Assembly: GCF_003814815.1 (NCBI RefSeq)
Contig: NZ_RKQQ01000003.1
Location: 186,001-250,000 of the forward strand
DNA length: 64,000 nucleotides
Direction of reading: 5' to 3'
From: Salisediminibacterium halotolerans
GTDB lineage: Bacteria > Bacillota > Bacilli > Bacillales > Salisediminibacteriaceae
The translations under genes and the position numbers were made by a program. Below the pieces are notes generated by a model. The model ran no database searches and was not told where the DNA came from. It saw nothing but the letters and a program-made list of their open reading frames with translations. Positions 10,023 through 21,291 of this stretch are shown here, piece after piece. The first letter of the stretch is position 1; every line of letters begins with the position of its first letter.

Positions 10023-11141
10023 ATGAAAACACGACAGCTGATAATGGAAAACGGAGCGGTATTTACAGGTGAAGCTTTTGGCAGCGACCGGCTTACTGAA
10101 GGAGAAGTTGTCTTTAATACCGGTATGACGGGTTATCAAGAAATTTTATCGGACCCTTCTTACGCCGGACAAATCGTCACATTGACCTATCCTTCGATCG
10201 GCAATTGCGGGATTAACAGAGATGATTTTGAGAGCATGACCCCGTTTTTGCACGGGGTGATCGTGCGAGAGTCTGCGGAAACACCGAGTCATTTCCGTTC
10301 GGAAAGAACGCTTGACGAATGGCTGAGCGAAAATAATATTCCGGGATTAAAAGGGATTGATACACGCAGACTGACGCGGATGATCCGTTCTTCAGGCGCG
10401 ATGAAAGGCCGGTTATGTTCTGTCGATGACGACAGAGAAGAAGTTGTTAAAATGCTGAAATCAACTGATCATGCAGGACAATTTATCGAGCGGACAAGCA
10501 CGAAAAAAATGTACGTTTCTCCCGGAAAGAACGGGCGGATTGTCCTGATTGACTACGGCGCGAAAAAAAGTCTCTTAAAGGAACTGTCGGTTTTTGAAAC
10601 GGAAATCGTCATCGTGCCGCATACGATGTCGGCCCGGGATATTCTCGATCTGCGCCCGGACGGCGTGGCGCTGAGCAACGGCCCGGGTGATCCGAAAGCT
10701 GCGAGCCATGCCGTGAAAATTATTCGCGAGCTGCTCGGCTCTGTGCCGATTTTCGGCATTTGCCTCGGTCATCAGCTTTTGGCCATGGCTGCCGGCGGCG
10801 ACACAGAAAAGATGCCGTTTGGTCACAGAGGAGGCAATCATCCGGTGAAAGATCTGCGGACGTCGCAGGTGACAATCACCGCGCAAAATCACGGTTATAC
10901 GGTGCGAAAAGATTCATTGGCGGGCAGAAATGTTGAAATCACGCATGAAAATGTTAACGACAATACGGTCGAAGGGATTTCACTGACGGACGCTGCGGCT
11001 TTCAGTGTCCAATTTCATCCGGAGTCTTCCGCGGGCCCTGAAGATGACAAAGCGCTTTTTCAGGCGTTTTATGATGAAGTATGTAAGCATCGCAACACAA
11101 AGCGAGGGGGAGCTGTTTATGCCGAAACGAACGGATATTGA
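10023..11141 (+). CDS. pyrAA: Carbamoyl-phosphate synthase, small (glutaminase) chain
   Basis: 372 aa. Hydrolyses glutamine and channels ammonia to the large subunit. The N-terminal CarA domain ([21 protein letters not shown]) is followed by the class I glutamine amidotransferase domain. The nucleophile is Cys247 in [10 protein letters not shown]; the His-Glu pair is in [19 protein letters not shown] precedes the ATG. The C-terminus overlaps pyrAB by 23 bp, suggesting translational coupling of the two subunits. Presence inside the pyr operon marks it as the pyrimidine-specific enzyme; an arginine-specific paralogue may exist elsewhere. Confidence 0.97.
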   Translation: MKTRQLIMENGAVFTGEAFGSDRLTEGEVVFNTGMTGYQEILSDPSYAGQIVTLTYPSIGNCGINRDDFESMTPFLHGVIVRESAETPSHFRSERTLDEWLSENNIPGLKGIDTRRLTRMIRSSGAMKGRLCSVDDDREEVVKMLKSTDHAGQFIERTSTKKMYVSPGKNGRIVLIDYGAKKSLLKELSVFETEIVIVPHTMSARDILDLRPDGVALSNGPGDPKAASHAVKIIRELLGSVPIFGICLGHQLLAMAAGGDTEKMPFGHRGGNHPVKDLRTSQVTITAQNHGYTVRKDSLAGRNVEITHENVNDNTVEGISLTDAAAFSVQFHPESSAGPEDDKALFQAFYDEVCKHRNTKRGGAVYAETNGY

Positions 11142-14100
11142 TAAAATTCTCGTCGTAGGTTCAGGACCGATCATTATCGGTCAAGCTGCTGAATTTGACT
11201 ACTCCGGAACACAAGCATGTATGACGCTGAAGGAAGAAGGCTATGAAGTGATTCTCGTGAATTCGAACCCGGCGACGATCATGACCGATGAAATGACTGC
11301 AGACCGGGTGTATACAGAGCCTTTGACCGCCTCTTTTGTCAGCCGGATCATCCGAAAAGAAAAACCGGATGCATTATTAGGAACACTCGGAGGACAGACA
11401 GGTTTAAATATTGCAATGGAATTGCACGATACCGGTGTATTAGCTGAATGCGGCGTGGAGCTTTTAGGTACGGGGATTGATTCAATCCGCCAGGCAGAAG
11501 ACCGCGAATCGTTCCGGACACTTATGAATGAACTTTCAGAACCGGTGCCGCAAAGCCAAATCGTTCACTCAGCAGACGAGGCAAAAGAATTTGCCGCGCT
11601 GAGCGGCTATCCGCTCATTGTCCGGCCGGCTTACACGCTCGGGGGAACCGGCGGGGGCATCGCGGAAAATGCGGAGGAGCTTGAAAACATCATTACCGGC
11701 GGCTTAAAAGCAAGTCCGACGAACCAATGTTTAATCGAAGAGAGTATTGCCGGGTTCAAAGAGATTGAATACGAAGTAATGCGTGATAAACATAATAATG
11801 CGATTGTTATCTGCAACATGGAAAACATTGATCCTGTCGGAATCCACACAGGGGACTCAATCGTCGTTGCCCCGAGTCAAACGCTGACAGACAGGGAATA
11901 TCAGCTCTTGAGAAATGTCTCGTTAAGAATTATCCGCGCGCTTGAAATTGAAGGCGGGTGCAACGTTCAGCTTGCGCTTGATCCGTACAGCGAATCGTAC
12001 CGCGTCATTGAGGTCAATCCGCGGGTGAGCCGCTCCTCTGCTTTGGCGTCAAAGGCGACTGGTTATCCGATTGCAAAGCTGTCAGCGAAAATCTCTTGCG
12101 GTTATACGCTGGATGAGTGCATCAACCCGATTACGCAAACGTCGTATGCTGTGTTTGAACCGGCTTTGGATTATATTGTGACGAAAATTCCCCGCTGGCC
12201 GTTTGATAAATTTGAATCGGGCAATCGGACGCTCGGCACGCAAATGAAAGCGACAGGCGAAGTGATGGCGATCGGCAGAACAGCGGCGGAATCACTGTTA
12301 AAAGCAGTCTGTTCCTCCGAAACGGATGTGTTTCATTTAAAAATGGAAAAATGGCAAGGATTAACGCGCAATGAAAGGAATCGGCTTCTCGTTCAGGCGA
12401 CGGATGAACGGATTTATCTGCTCGCCGAAGCGATCCGGGAAAACGAATCGATCGAAAACCTATACGAATTGACGAAAATCGATCCGTTCTATTTGGAAGT
12501 AATCTCGTCGATTGTTAAGCTCGAACGAAGAGTGATGGCCGGGGAAAATGTGCTGTTCGAAGCAAAACGGGCCGGGTTCGCCAACCGCTGGCTCGCTGAA
12601 GCGCTCAATATGAATGAAAAGGATGTCGAACAGCAATTATTCACTTCCGGCATCGAACCGGTTTTTAAAATGGTTGATACTTGCGCCGGCGAATTTGCGT
12701 CGGCAACGCCATATTATTACAGCACGTACGAAGAAGAAAATGAATCTGCAGTTTCAAACACACCGTCGGTATTGGTTTTAGGCTGCGGTCCGATCCGCAT
12801 CGGACAAGGAATCGAATTCGATTATGCCACAGTTCATGCGGTTAAAGCGCTTAAAGAGTCAGGTTATGAAGCGATCATTATAAACAATAACCCGGAAACT
12901 GTCAGCACGGACTTTGAGATTTCCGACAAATTGTACTTTGAACCGCTGACTGCCGAACATGTGATGAATGTTATCCGTCATGAAGAGCCGGAAGGCGTGA
13001 TCGTTCAATTCGGCGGTCAAACAGCGGTGAATCTTGCCGCCGATCTGGCCGAACGCGGGGTGCGGATACTCGGCACATCGATCGGTGCAATGGATGAGGC
13101 TGAAGACCGGGAGAAATTCGAACAAAAGCTGGCATCACTGGAAGTGGCCCAGCCTGCCGGAAAAACAGCTTTTTCGATTGACGATGCGGTGAAAATTGCC
13201 GGCGATATCGGTTATCCTGTTCTCGTCCGCCCTTCGTATGTCCTTGGAGGCCGGGCGATGGAAATTGTTTATCAGGAAGAGGAATTGCTTGATTATATGA
13301 CAAGGGCCGTTAAAGTTAATGAGAAACACCCTGTCCTGATCGATCAGTATATGGCAGGAACAGAAATAGAAGTCGATGCTGTTTCTGACGGTGACACCGT
13401 CGTTATTCCCGGTATTTTAGAACATATTGAACGTTCAGGGGTTCATTCCGGTGATTCAATCGCTGTTTATCCGCCGCGAAATATGGCGACCTCTATTAAA
13501 GATGAATTGATCGAACAGACGAAAACATTGGCGCGCGGGTTGAATATCGTCGGCTTAATGAACATCCAGTTTGTTGTCAGCCGCGGGAGTGTGTTCGTGT
13601 TAGAAGTCAATCCGCGCTCGAGCCGGACAGTGCCGTTTTTAACGAAAGTAACAGGTGTAAACATGGCAGGATTGGCAACAAAAGTGATGGCCGGTCAATC
13701 ACTGCGAGAGTTGGGCTGGTCGTCGGGCTGTATACAAGAAGCAGAAAAATTTTCTGTGAAAGTCCCGGTCTTTTCGTTTGCAAAACTGCGCGATGTGGAT
13801 ATTTCGCTCGGTCCGGAAATGAAATCGACAGGTGAAGTGATCGGCACCGATATCTCGTTTGAAAAGGCGCTGTATAAAGGATTGATCGCCTCAGGCATGA
13901 CAATGCCGAGTTCGGGTAAAGTGCTGTTTACAATTGCGGATAAAGATAAAGCTGAAGCTGTTCAGTTAGCTGCCCGCTTTAAAGCGCTCGGATTTGAATT
14001 AGCTGCTACAAGCGGTACACACAAAGTTTTATTAGCGCACGGGATTCGTTCTGAACCGGTTCGAAAAGTCGGCGAGAGTGAAGCGGACATATTCAATCTG

Positions 14101-14325
14101 ACTGAAAACGGAAACGTTCAAGTGATCGTCAATACAATCACGCGGGGAAAACAGCCGATCAGCGACGGATTTAAGATCCGCAGAAAAGCTGTTGAACAGG
14201 GAACGATCTGTATGACGTCGCTGGATACGGCCGAGGCTTTAACTGATGCGTTGGAATTATTTCATTTCACAGCAGAGCCGTTAAAAAATCATCCGCGCGG
14301 CAACAAAAGCGGGGTGCTCACATGA
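11119..14325 (+). CDS. pyrAB: Carbamoyl-phosphate synthase, large chain
   Basis: 1068 aa, normal for CarB. The ATG at 11119 ([17 protein letters not shown]) follows GAGGGGGAG; the frame is open back to 11005, but that part lies inside pyrAA. The protein is an internal duplication of ATP-grasp units: the first begins [21 protein letters not shown], the second [21 protein letters not shown] (about residue 550). The C-terminal MGS-like allosteric domain starts near residue 930. It makes carbamoyl phosphate from bicarbonate, ATP and ammonia. The stop overlaps the pyrK start (ATGA). Confidence 0.98.
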   Translation: MPKRTDIDKILVVGSGPIIIGQAAEFDYSGTQACMTLKEEGYEVILVNSNPATIMTDEMTADRVYTEPLTASFVSRIIRKEKPDALLGTLGGQTGLNIAMELHDTGVLAECGVELLGTGIDSIRQAEDRESFRTLMNELSEPVPQSQIVHSADEAKEFAALSGYPLIVRPAYTLGGTGGGIAENAEELENIITGGLKASPTNQCLIEESIAGFKEIEYEVMRDKHNNAIVICNMENIDPVGIHTGDSIVVAPSQTLTDREYQLLRNVSLRIIRALEIEGGCNVQLALDPYSESYRVIEVNPRVSRSSALASKATGYPIAKLSAKISCGYTLDECINPITQTSYAVFEPALDYIVTKIPRWPFDKFESGNRTLGTQMKATGEVMAIGRTAAESLLKAVCSSETDVFHLKMEKWQGLTRNERNRLLVQATDERIYLLAEAIRENESIENLYELTKIDPFYLEVISSIVKLERRVMAGENVLFEAKRAGFANRWLAEALNMNEKDVEQQLFTSGIEPVFKMVDTCAGEFASATPYYYSTYEEENESAVSNTPSVLVLGCGPIRIGQGIEFDYATVHAVKALKESGYEAIIINNNPETVSTDFEISDKLYFEPLTAEHVMNVIRHEEPEGVIVQFGGQTAVNLAADLAERGVRILGTSIGAMDEAEDREKFEQKLASLEVAQPAGKTAFSIDDAVKIAGDIGYPVLVRPSYVLGGRAMEIVYQEEELLDYMTRAVKVNEKHPVLIDQYMAGTEIEVDAVSDGDTVVIPGILEHIERSGVHSGDSIAVYPPRNMATSIKDELIEQTKTLARGLNIVGLMNIQFVVSRGSVFVLEVNPRSSRTVPFLTKVTGVNMAGLATKVMAGQSLRELGWSSGCIQEAEKFSVKVPVFSFAKLRDVDISLGPEMKSTGEVIGTDISFEKALYKGLIASGMTMPSSGKVLFTIADKDKAEAVQLAARFKALGFELAATSGTHKVLLAHGIRSEPVRKVGESEADIFNLTENGNVQVIVNTITRGKQPISDGFKIRRKAVEQGTICMTSLDTAEALTDALELFHFTAEPLKNHPRGNKSGVLT

Positions 14326-15086
14326 AAACAGCAGATTTCAAGGTTATAAGTCATCGGCAGATTGCCGACCATATTTTCCAGCTCATTTTAACAGGCGAAG
14401 AGGCAGCGAACATGACCGAACCAGGGCAATTTGTCCATGTGCAAATTCCCGGGAAAACAGCTCCGCTCTTAAGAAGACCGCTGAGCATTGCGGATGCCGA
14501 ACCGGCTGCAAAACAATGCACGCTCATTTATCGGGCAGAAGGGCCAGGGACAAAGCAGCTCGCTGCTGCAGGGGAAGGAGACGTTGTAAATCTGCTCGGC
14601 CCGCTCGGAAACGGATTTACATCCGCCCCGGAACAAGACGGCAAAGCCGTTTTGATCGGCGGCGGTATCGGCGTGCCTCCCTTGTATTATTTGGCGAAAA
14701 GATTCGCTGCAAGCGGAATAGCGCTCGATATTTATCTCGGTTTCCGCACGAAAGGAGAAGTTTTTTTACAGAAAGCATTTGCCGATTTAGGGCAGACAAC
14801 GATAACCACGGAAGACGGATCGTTTGGTGAAAAAGGATATGTGACAGACCAAATCAAAGCGCTCCGCGGAAACGAGACGTTTTATGCCTGCGGGCCGCGG
14901 CCGATGCTTCGGGCGGTGCAAGAGGCCGCGGAAAGCAAAGCGTATCTCTCGCTGGAAGAGCGGATGGCTTGCGGTGTCGGAGCTTGCTTATCATGCGTCT
15001 GTGAATCCGCCCGTTCTGTCAATTCTCCTTATGTGAAAATTTGCAGTGATGGACCGGTTTTTAACAGTGCGGAGGTGAAAATATGA
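14322..15086 (+). CDS. pyrK: Dihydroorotate dehydrogenase electron-transfer subunit (FAD/2Fe-2S)
   Basis: 254 aa. Partner of class 1B PyrD that passes electrons from dihydroorotate oxidation to NAD. The flavin-binding motif is [10 protein letters not shown], the nucleotide-binding loop [16 protein letters not shown], and four Cys for the 2Fe-2S cluster lie at about residues 217-240 ([14 protein letters not shown] and a downstream [10 protein letters not shown]). Start and stop both overlap neighbours by 4 bp (ATGA), so it is tightly coupled to pyrAB and pyrD. Its presence shows that the organism uses the NAD-linked enzyme. Confidence 0.96.
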   Translation: MKTADFKVISHRQIADHIFQLILTGEEAANMTEPGQFVHVQIPGKTAPLLRRPLSIADAEPAAKQCTLIYRAEGPGTKQLAAAGEGDVVNLLGPLGNGFTSAPEQDGKAVLIGGGIGVPPLYYLAKRFAASGIALDIYLGFRTKGEVFLQKAFADLGQTTITTEDGSFGEKGYVTDQIKALRGNETFYACGPRPMLRAVQEAAESKAYLSLEERMACGVGACLSCVCESARSVNSPYVKICSDGPVFNSAEVKI

Positions 15087-16024
15087 CAGATTTGACCGTT
15101 AATCTTCCGGGTATGGCGATGGATAATCCGGTCATGACAGCATCGGGATGTTTTGGTTTCGGGAAAGAGTACAGTCAGTTTTACGATTTGAACACACTCG
15201 GTGCGATCACGGTAAAGGCTGTTACAGCAGAACCGCGGAGCGGAAATCCGCCCCCGCGAACGGCAGAGACGAACAGCGGGATGCTCAATGCGATCGGACT
15301 GCAAAACCCGGGAATGAACAAAGCGGTTGCAGCTGACCTCCCGTTTTTGGAAGATTATGATTTGCCGGTGCTGGTGAATGTTGCCGGCAACCAGCAAGAT
15401 GATTACGTAAACGTGGTCGATCATTTGAGCCGTCAGGCAAAGTTATCGGCATTTGAACTGAATATTTCTTGTCCGAATGTCAGCTGCGGCGGACTGCAGT
15501 TCGGAAGCGATCCGGAGAGCGCGTATAAGTTGACCAAAGCTGTCAAAAACACAACCGAACATCCGATTTATGTCAAACTGTCGCCCAATGTGACCGACAT
15601 AACAGAGATCGCCCGCGCGGTCGAGGAAGGCGGTGCAGACGGGCTCAGCATGATTAATACCGTTTTAGGGATGAAAATTGATCTTCAGTCATCGCGCCCG
15701 TTATTAGGAAATGAACGCGGCGGTCTGTCCGGTCCGGCGATCAAACCGATCGCTGTCCGGATGATTTACGACGTTTCCCAAGCTGTTTCCATCCCGATTA
15801 TCGGTATGGGCGGTGTCGCCTCAGCGGATGATGTGATTGAATTGATGCTTGCCGGAGCATCTGCAGTCGCGGTCGGAACAGCAAACTTTGCTGATCCATA
15901 CGCATGCCCGCGTATCATCGGCGACCTCCCGGCAAGAATGCACGAACTCGGCTGGAAAAGCGCTCAAGACCTGACAGGAAGGAGCTGGAATCATTGCAAA
16001 TCTCCCCTCTCTACATTGCGTTAG
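15083..16024 (+). CDS. pyrD: Dihydroorotate dehydrogenase 1B, catalytic subunit
   Basis: 313 aa FMN TIM-barrel enzyme oxidising dihydroorotate to orotate. The catalytic base is a Cys ([11 protein letters not shown], about residue 130), which defines class 1, and pyrK next door makes it subclass 1B. FMN-binding loops are seen at [11 protein letters not shown] and [14 protein letters not shown]. The start overlaps pyrK (ATGA). The 3' end overlaps the TTG start of pyrF by 31 bp. Confidence 0.97.
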   Translation: MTDLTVNLPGMAMDNPVMTASGCFGFGKEYSQFYDLNTLGAITVKAVTAEPRSGNPPPRTAETNSGMLNAIGLQNPGMNKAVAADLPFLEDYDLPVLVNVAGNQQDDYVNVVDHLSRQAKLSAFELNISCPNVSCGGLQFGSDPESAYKLTKAVKNTTEHPIYVKLSPNVTDITEIARAVEEGGADGLSMINTVLGMKIDLQSSRPLLGNERGGLSGPAIKPIAVRMIYDVSQAVSIPIIGMGGVASADDVIELMLAGASAVAVGTANFADPYACPRIIGDLPARMHELGWKSAQDLTGRSWNHCKSPLSTLR

Positions 16025-16704
16025 ACAAAGAAAATGAAACAAAAGCGCTCGCTTTTTTAAACGAATTTAAAGAGGAAACGTTGGATGTCAAAGTCGGGAT
16101 GGAACTTTATTTCCGGGAGGGGCCGCGAATTGTGGAAACGATCAAACAAGCGGGCCACAGAGTGTTTATCGATTTAAAAATCCATGATATTCCCGTAACT
16201 GCCGAAAAAGCGATGCGTAATTTAGCGAAGCTTGAACCGGATTGTGTGAATGTCCATGCCCTCGGGGGGAAAGAAATGATGAAAAGAGCGAAGGAGGGAC
16301 TGACAGCAGGAACTCCGGCATCAAAAGAGCCGCCGCTCTGTTTGGCCGTCACCCATTTAACGAGTTCGTCACAAGAAATGCTCCGTAACGATTTGGCGAT
16401 AGCAACAGATATCCAAGCTCACGTTCTGCAATTGAGCGCTTCCGTTTATGAAGCCGGCTTAGACGGCGTGATTTGTTCAGCTTTGGATGTTTCGGCTGTG
16501 AAAGAACATTTTCCGCTTTACGCCCTTTGTCCGGGGATCAGGCGAAAAGCAGACGAACCGGACGATCAAAAACGGGCGGTGACGCCGAGAGAAGCGCGGG
16601 AATTCGGGGCAGATGCGATTGTTGTCGGCAGAGGCATTACGAAAGCTTCCTCCCCGCAAAAAGCTTATCAGGACTATATCAGAGAATGGTTAAAGGAGAG
16701 ATAA
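15994..16704 (+). CDS. pyrF: Orotidine 5'-phosphate decarboxylase
   Basis: 236 aa, final decarboxylation to UMP. The TTG at 15994 is chosen: AGGAAGGAG lies 10 bp upstream and translation gives the expected N-terminus [19 protein letters not shown]. The open frame back to 15904 lies within pyrD. The catalytic cluster is DLKIHDIP with Lys at about residue 62; the phosphate-binding end is [12 protein letters not shown]. The non-ATG start and the overlap with pyrD suggest expression coupled to pyrD. Confidence 0.96.
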   Translation: MQISPLYIALDKENETKALAFLNEFKEETLDVKVGMELYFREGPRIVETIKQAGHRVFIDLKIHDIPVTAEKAMRNLAKLEPDCVNVHALGGKEMMKRAKEGLTAGTPASKEPPLCLAVTHLTSSSQEMLRNDLAIATDIQAHVLQLSASVYEAGLDGVICSALDVSAVKEHFPLYALCPGIRRKADEPDDQKRAVTPREAREFGADAIVVGRGITKASSPQKAYQDYIREWLKER

Positions 16705-16707
16705 ACG

Positions 16708-17328
16708 ATGAACAAAAGCATCGCCTCTATTTTACTGGAAATTGAGGCTGTCATGTTCAAACCTGACCAGCCTTTTACGTGGAGTTCGGGAATTTTATCT
16801 CCCATTTATTGCGATAACCGGCTATTAATGTCTTATCCGAATGAGCGGAGAGTTGTCATTAATGCTTTCAGTCAAATGATTCAAGATACGTATCCGGAAG
16901 CGGAATGTCTTGCGGCGACCGCTACTGCCGGAATTCCTCATGCAGCTTGGCTGAGCGAGCAGCTGCAGCTGCCGATGGTATATGTGCGATCGGGCAAGAA
17001 AAAACACGGCAAAGGCAATCAAATCGAGGGGAAGATGTCAAAAGGAACGAAAGTGGTCGTCATTGAGGATTTGATTTCAACCGGCGGTTCCGCGATTGAA
17101 ACGGCTGAGGTGCTTCGGGATTACGGAGCGGAAGTTTCCGGTATTGCGGCGATTTTTTCCTACGGACTTCCGAAAGCGAAACAAAACAGTGAAAAGCACC
17201 GGATAAAAATGACGACACTGACAGCTTATGATGAATTAATTGAAGCGGCCGTCAGCGGCGAATATATCGAAGCGGCGGAATTGGATTCCCTAAGAGCGTG
17301 GCGAAAAGCGCCGGAAAAATGGGCATAA
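16708..17328 (+). CDS. pyrE: Orotate phosphoribosyltransferase
   Basis: 206 aa. Adds ribose 5-phosphate from PRPP to orotate. The PRPP-binding signature VVVIEDLISTGGSAIE begins at about residue 117, and the flexible-loop basic motif RSGKKKHGKGNQIEG is present. The start lies 3 bp after pyrF with AAGGAGAG upstream. It is the last gene of the operon and is followed by a bidirectional terminator shared with rqcH. Confidence 0.97.
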   Translation: MNKSIASILLEIEAVMFKPDQPFTWSSGILSPIYCDNRLLMSYPNERRVVINAFSQMIQDTYPEAECLAATATAGIPHAAWLSEQLQLPMVYVRSGKKKHGKGNQIEGKMSKGTKVVVIEDLISTGGSAIETAEVLRDYGAEVSGIAAIFSYGLPKAKQNSEKHRIKMTTLTAYDELIEAAVSGEYIEAAELDSLRAWRKAPEKWA

Positions 17329-17367
17329 CAAAAACTCCGGAAAAGTCTGGCTTTTCCGGAGTTTTTG
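17329..17367. terminator. Bidirectional terminator between pyrE and rqcH
   Basis: AAAAACTCCGGAAAAG (17330-17345) pairs perfectly with CTTTTCCGGAGTTTTT (17351-17366), loop TCTGG. The flanking A and T tracts make it work on both strands for the convergent genes. Confidence 0.93.
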
Positions 17368-17368
17368 T

Positions 17369-19105
17369 TTAAGAACGGGCTTTTTCTTCGGTGGCGCGCC
17401 GGCGCATCGTTTGAACAAGCTGCTCGTCCGGATTCACAAACAAGGTTGTCTGCTGATCGTATGTGACAAATCCCGGTTTGGCCCCGTTCGGTTTTTTTAC
17501 ATGCCGAATCAGCGTATAATCAACGGGAACTTGACCGGACATTCGCCCTTTGCTGAAGTAAGCAGCTAATTGCGCCGCTTCGATCAACGTTTCTTGATCA
17601 TAGTCTGTGCTGCGAATTAACACATGCGAGCCCGGAATATCTTTCGTGTGCAGCCATGTATCATCTTGGCGGGCAAGCCGCATCGTTAAATATTCGTTTT
17701 GTTTATTATTTTTGCCGACGTATACCTCGGTACCCGACGAAGAAACGTACCGTTCAACTTGCGGTTTAGCCGGCTTCTTTTTCGCCTTTTTTTTCGAAGC
17801 CCGCTGCTTTAAATACCCTTCTTGCTCAAGCTCTTCGCGGATATCTTCTAAATCTTTCGTTGACGCCTGTTCCATTTGCTGCAGCAAGTTATCGAGATAA
17901 GACATTTCTTTTTTTGCTTCGCGTATTTGTTTTTTAACATGTTTGGCCGCGGCCAACAGTTTGCGGTATTTTTTAAACAGAGCCTGTGCATTCTCCGGGC
18001 CGCTTTTTTGCGGATCGAGCGCGATCGTCAGCGAGCCTTGATCGGGATCGTAATAATCAATCACGTCTACTTCCGTATCCCCGGGAGAGATTAAATGAAT
18101 ATGCGCGGTCAGCAATTCGCCTTGTTTTTGATAGTCCTCCGCCTTTTCTGTATCAGCCAATGTTGCGGTCAGTTTTGCAATTTTATTTTTGTTTTTCTCA
18201 TATTCGTTGCGGACAAACCGCTCTAAATCGTGGGCGCGCTGTCTGACCCGGTCGCGTTCTGCTTTGTCTTCGTAGTATTGGTCGAGCATTGCTTGCATCG
18301 ATGAGAAAACGACGGTTTCGCCCGCGGCGTGCGTCAGCGCTATGACCGAAAACAGCTCTTTATTGCCGTCGCTTACAATGTTTGGCGTGAAATCCCTTTT
18401 TGCGAGCGGTTCGATCACGTCGGTGAACGCTTTCGGCAGCGTCTCTTGGTTTACGAGGCCGGCCCGGTGCATAATTTCTTTAATCGTCTGCGGGGAGAGG
18501 CCTTCAAACGTTTGTAAAAGCTGCTTGTCAATTTTTCCGCGATTGTAATCGATTTTACGCCGGACGACGGTTTCGTCCGATTCTAACGGGTTAAGCTTGC
18601 CTTGGTGCGGCGGATCGACATACGCTTTGCCGGGCAGTACAGTCCGGTATTGTGACAGCGAGGGCGGAATGTGCTTAATGCTGTCAATAATGGTGTTATT
18701 TTCTGCATCGATGAGCATCAAATTACTGTGCCTTCCCATCAGTTCCAGCGTCAATTTTTTGTATGAAACATCCCCCAGCTCATTGCGTCCTTTAAAGGAA
18801 AAGGTGACGATCCGTTCCAGCCCCTGCTGTTCAATCGATTCGAGAATACTACCTTCAAGATGTTTTCGAAGCACCATCGCAAACATCGGCGGTTCCTTCG
18901 GGTTCTCAAATTTCAGCGACGTCAGGTGAAACCTGGCAAAATTCGGATTGACGGAAAAAAACAGCGTATGGTTTTTTCCGGCAGCGCGGACGGTGACGGT
19001 GAGGTCGGTCGGATAAGGCTGATGAATTTTCGTGATTCGTCCGGATTGAATCGTTTCGCTTAGTTCATGTGTTACGGCTCGGGTGACGGTGCCGTCAAAA
19101 GACAT
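17369..19105 (-). CDS. rqcH: Ribosome quality control protein RqcH (NFACT/FbpA family)
   Basis: 578 aa NEMF/Rqc2 homologue (B. subtilis YloA). On stalled 50S subunits it recruits tRNA-Ala and adds C-terminal alanine tails as degradation signals. Order: NFACT-N domain (MSFDGTVTRAVTHELSETIQ), a long coiled coil with Lys-rich stretches (about residues 270-450), then the NFACT-R domain (YVSSSGTEVYVGKNNKQNEYLT, DTWLHTKDIPGSHVLIR). It is convergent with pyrE and has its own promoter. It is often annotated as a fibronectin-binding protein, but the RQC role is the established one. Partner ylmH is at 728-1501. Confidence 0.95.
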   Translation of the reverse strand: MSFDGTVTRAVTHELSETIQSGRITKIHQPYPTDLTVTVRAAGKNHTLFFSVNPNFARFHLTSLKFENPKEPPMFAMVLRKHLEGSILESIEQQGLERIVTFSFKGRNELGDVSYKKLTLELMGRHSNLMLIDAENNTIIDSIKHIPPSLSQYRTVLPGKAYVDPPHQGKLNPLESDETVVRRKIDYNRGKIDKQLLQTFEGLSPQTIKEIMHRAGLVNQETLPKAFTDVIEPLAKRDFTPNIVSDGNKELFSVIALTHAAGETVVFSSMQAMLDQYYEDKAERDRVRQRAHDLERFVRNEYEKNKNKIAKLTATLADTEKAEDYQKQGELLTAHIHLISPGDTEVDVIDYYDPDQGSLTIALDPQKSGPENAQALFKKYRKLLAAAKHVKKQIREAKKEMSYLDNLLQQMEQASTKDLEDIREELEQEGYLKQRASKKKAKKKPAKPQVERYVSSSGTEVYVGKNNKQNEYLTMRLARQDDTWLHTKDIPGSHVLIRSTDYDQETLIEAAQLAAYFSKGRMSGQVPVDYTLIRHVKKPNGAKPGFVTYDQQTTLFVNPDEQLVQTMRRRATEEKARS

Positions 19106-19159
19106 TCGTTCACCACCTCGGCTTTCTTTTCATCGTCATCAATTGCTGATGCTCGTTCT

Positions 19160-19188
19160 ATTATAACAGACCTGTTCAGCCGGTTAAA
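19160..19188 (-). promoter_or_regulatory. Promoter of rqcH
   Basis: On the minus strand, TATAAT (complement of 19160-19165) with an extended TGT before it lies 17 bp from a weak -35, TTTAAC (complement of 19183-19188). Confidence 0.6.
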
Positions 19189-19232
19189 TTGCGGACAAAA
19201 ACGGCTTAACAGAGGGAATTTCTGTTTCTCCC

Positions 19233-19261
19233 TTGTTGTAGCATAAAAAATTGTATAAAAT
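19233..19261 (+). promoter_or_regulatory. Promoter of yloC
   Basis: TTGTTG (19233-19238) and TAAAAT (19256-19261) are separated by 17 bp, just upstream of the yloC start and divergent from rqcH. Confidence 0.55.
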
Positions 19262-19282
19262 GAGCATGTGGATGTGATAAGA

Positions 19283-20164
19283 ATGTTGAAGAGTATGACA
19301 GGATTTGGCCGATCTGTAAAGGAAATTGACCGCGGTCAAGTCACAGTCGAAATGAGAGCGGTAAATCATCGTTTTTCAGAAGTGAACATGCGCCTTCCGC
19401 GGCAATTGTTCTTTATCGAAGACAGGCTGAAAAAGACGATCGCTGCCAAAATTCAGCGCGGCAAAGTTGACGCGTACGTTAATATTGCCGGGCAAGACCT
19501 CGGCGGACGGGAACTGCAAGTGGATTGGGAGCTGTTCAACAGGTATTATGAAACATTTGAGCGAATGGCGGAAAAGACAGTTGCTGCAGAAGCCTTTCCG
19601 ATTGACCGGCTGCTTTTGCACGACGAGGTTGTCACTGTCAAAGAAACGGAAGATATTTCTGCTGAACTCGTCACGGCGGTGGAAGAAGTGACGGCTGAAG
19701 CGGCCGAGCATCTCGCTGAAATGCGCGAGCATGAAGGGGCGGAGCTGTGCGCAGATATTAAGCGCCGGCTTGACACATTTGAGGGGCTGATGAGCCGTAT
19801 GCACAGCTTGAGTCCGGATGTACAGGCGGCGTATCGGGACCGCTTGCAGCGGCGAATGGAAGAGCTTCTTGCTGAATTCGGCGAAACGGATGAACAGCGG
19901 CTCATGACTGAAGTGGCCGTTCATGCCGAAAAGACAGATTTCCAAGAAGAACTGACACGAATGGACAGCCATGTCAAACAGTTTCGTGACATATTGCAAA
20001 GTACAGAACCTGTCGGACGTAAACTCGACTTTTTAATGCAGGAACTGAACCGGGAGGTCAATACGATCGGTTCAAAAGCAGGACATTTAGAAGTTAATCA
20101 GCTTGTTGTCGAGATGAAAGCTGAGCTGGAAAAAATCCGTGAACAAATCCAAAATGTCGAATAA
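19283..20164 (+). CDS. yloC: YicC/YloC family endoribonuclease
   Basis: 293 aa with the two family blocks: an N-terminal MLKSMTGFGR start followed by VTVEMRAVNHRFSEVNMRLP, and the C-terminal DUF1732-type block (GRKLDFLMQELNREVNTIGSKA). ATG 19283 aligns with YicC/YloC N-termini; the GTG at 19268 adds five unconserved residues. No good Shine-Dalgarno is seen for either. Members of this family are reported to be endoribonucleases; the substrate here is unknown. It heads the yloC-remA-gmk-rpoZ group conserved in Bacillus. Confidence 0.9.
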   Translation: MLKSMTGFGRSVKEIDRGQVTVEMRAVNHRFSEVNMRLPRQLFFIEDRLKKTIAAKIQRGKVDAYVNIAGQDLGGRELQVDWELFNRYYETFERMAEKTVAAEAFPIDRLLLHDEVVTVKETEDISAELVTAVEEVTAEAAEHLAEMREHEGAELCADIKRRLDTFEGLMSRMHSLSPDVQAAYRDRLQRRMEELLAEFGETDEQRLMTEVAVHAEKTDFQEELTRMDSHVKQFRDILQSTEPVGRKLDFLMQELNREVNTIGSKAGHLEVNQLVVEMKAELEKIREQIQNVE

Positions 20165-20251
20165 AACAAACTGATCCATTACTAAATAACAACAGGGTGC
20201 AACATGTCCATCGTAAAATGGAACAATGAATTGACAAAGGAGTTATTTCTA

Positions 20252-20521
20252 ATGAATCCGGATATTAAACTAATAAATATCGGTTTTGGCAACATCGTCT
20301 CAGCCAATCGCATCATTTCAATCGTAAGCCCGGAATCCGCGCCAATCAAACGGATTATTTCTGATGCCCGGGACCGCAACATGCTCGTTGATGCTACATA
20401 CGGCCGCCGGACGAGAGCGGTCATCATTGCTGACAGCGATCACGTTATTTTGTCTGCCGTGCAGCCGGAAACCGTTGCTCAGCGTGTAATTACAAGTAAA
20501 GACGAGGCGAACGAAGACTGA
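20252..20521 (+). CDS. remA: Extracellular matrix regulator RemA
   Basis: 89 aa, the same length as B. subtilis RemA (YlzA). The sequence is nearly the family consensus ([60 protein letters not shown]). The ATG at 20252 has AAAGGAG upstream; the frame extends to 20204 without conservation. RemA is a ring-forming DNA-binding protein that activates biofilm-matrix and osmoprotection genes in B. subtilis. The targets in this organism are unknown. Confidence 0.95.
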   Translation: MNPDIKLINIGFGNIVSANRIISIVSPESAPIKRIISDARDRNMLVDATYGRRTRAVIIADSDHVILSAVQPETVAQRVITSKDEANED

Positions 20522-20559
20522 ACGCAAGAGAGTTTCTTGATACACGTATAAAATGATGA

Positions 20560-20588
20560 GCCACCGTATAGATTCGACGGTGGCTTTA
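20560..20588 (+). terminator. Probable terminator after remA
   Basis: AGCCACCGT (about 20560-20568) pairs with ACGGTGGCT (about 20576-20584) and is followed by only TTT. The short T tract makes it a weak terminator. The rest of the remA–gmk gap (20522-20675) shows nothing else recognisable. Confidence 0.55.
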
Positions 20589-20675
20589 CACATGATTTTT
20601 CGTTGAACTGCTGTTGTCAGAAGTGAAATCATGTTAGACTGAAGAAATGAAAAGGACGCGGAGGTAAAGACATCT

Positions 20676-21287
20676 ATGAAACGAGAAAAAGGACTGTTGA
20701 TTGTATTATCCGGCCCGTCTGGTGTCGGAAAAGGGACCGTGTGCGGCGCGCTCAGAAAAGAAGATACCGATATCCGCTACTCTGTTTCAGCGACGACACG
20801 CGCTCCGAGAGAAGGAGAAGCGGAAGGCGTCAATTATTTTTATAAGTCGAAAGCTGAGTTTGAGCGGATGATTCAAGACGGGGAACTGCTCGAGTATGCG
20901 CAGTACGTTGAAAATTACTACGGCACGCCGCGAAGTTATGTTGAGGATATGCTTGCGGCCGGCCATGACGTGATTTTGGAAATTGAAGTTCAAGGAGCGC
21001 TCCAAGTTAAAGAGACGTTTCCGGAAGGCGTGTTTATTTTCCTCATGCCGCCAAGTTTAAATGAATTGCGCAGCCGGATTGAAGAACGCGGGACGGAAAC
21101 AGCGGATTTAATCGATAATCGCATGACGGTTGCGAAAGAAGAAATCGACTTAATGGACAAATACGACTATGTCGTTGAAAACGATGAAGTTGAGTCGGCA
21201 GTTGAACGAATCAAAGCGATTGTGACAGCTGAAAATTGTAAAAAGGACCGTTTGATCCATTTATATAAAAGTCTTGTAGAGGAGTGA
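20676..21287 (+). CDS. gmk: Guanylate kinase
   Basis: 203 aa. Phosphorylates GMP to GDP using ATP. P-loop [10 protein letters not shown] (residues about 12-21), GMP-binding block [20 protein letters not shown], and [12 protein letters not shown] before the lid. GGAGG lies 12-16 bp upstream of the ATG. Only 4 bp separate it from rpoZ, a pairing conserved in many bacteria. Confidence 0.97.
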   Translation: MKREKGLLIVLSGPSGVGKGTVCGALRKEDTDIRYSVSATTRAPREGEAEGVNYFYKSKAEFERMIQDGELLEYAQYVENYYGTPRSYVEDMLAAGHDVILEIEVQGALQVKETFPEGVFIFLMPPSLNELRSRIEERGTETADLIDNRMTVAKEEIDLMDKYDYVVENDEVESAVERIKAIVTAENCKKDRLIHLYKSLVEE

Positions 21288-21291
21288 GCAT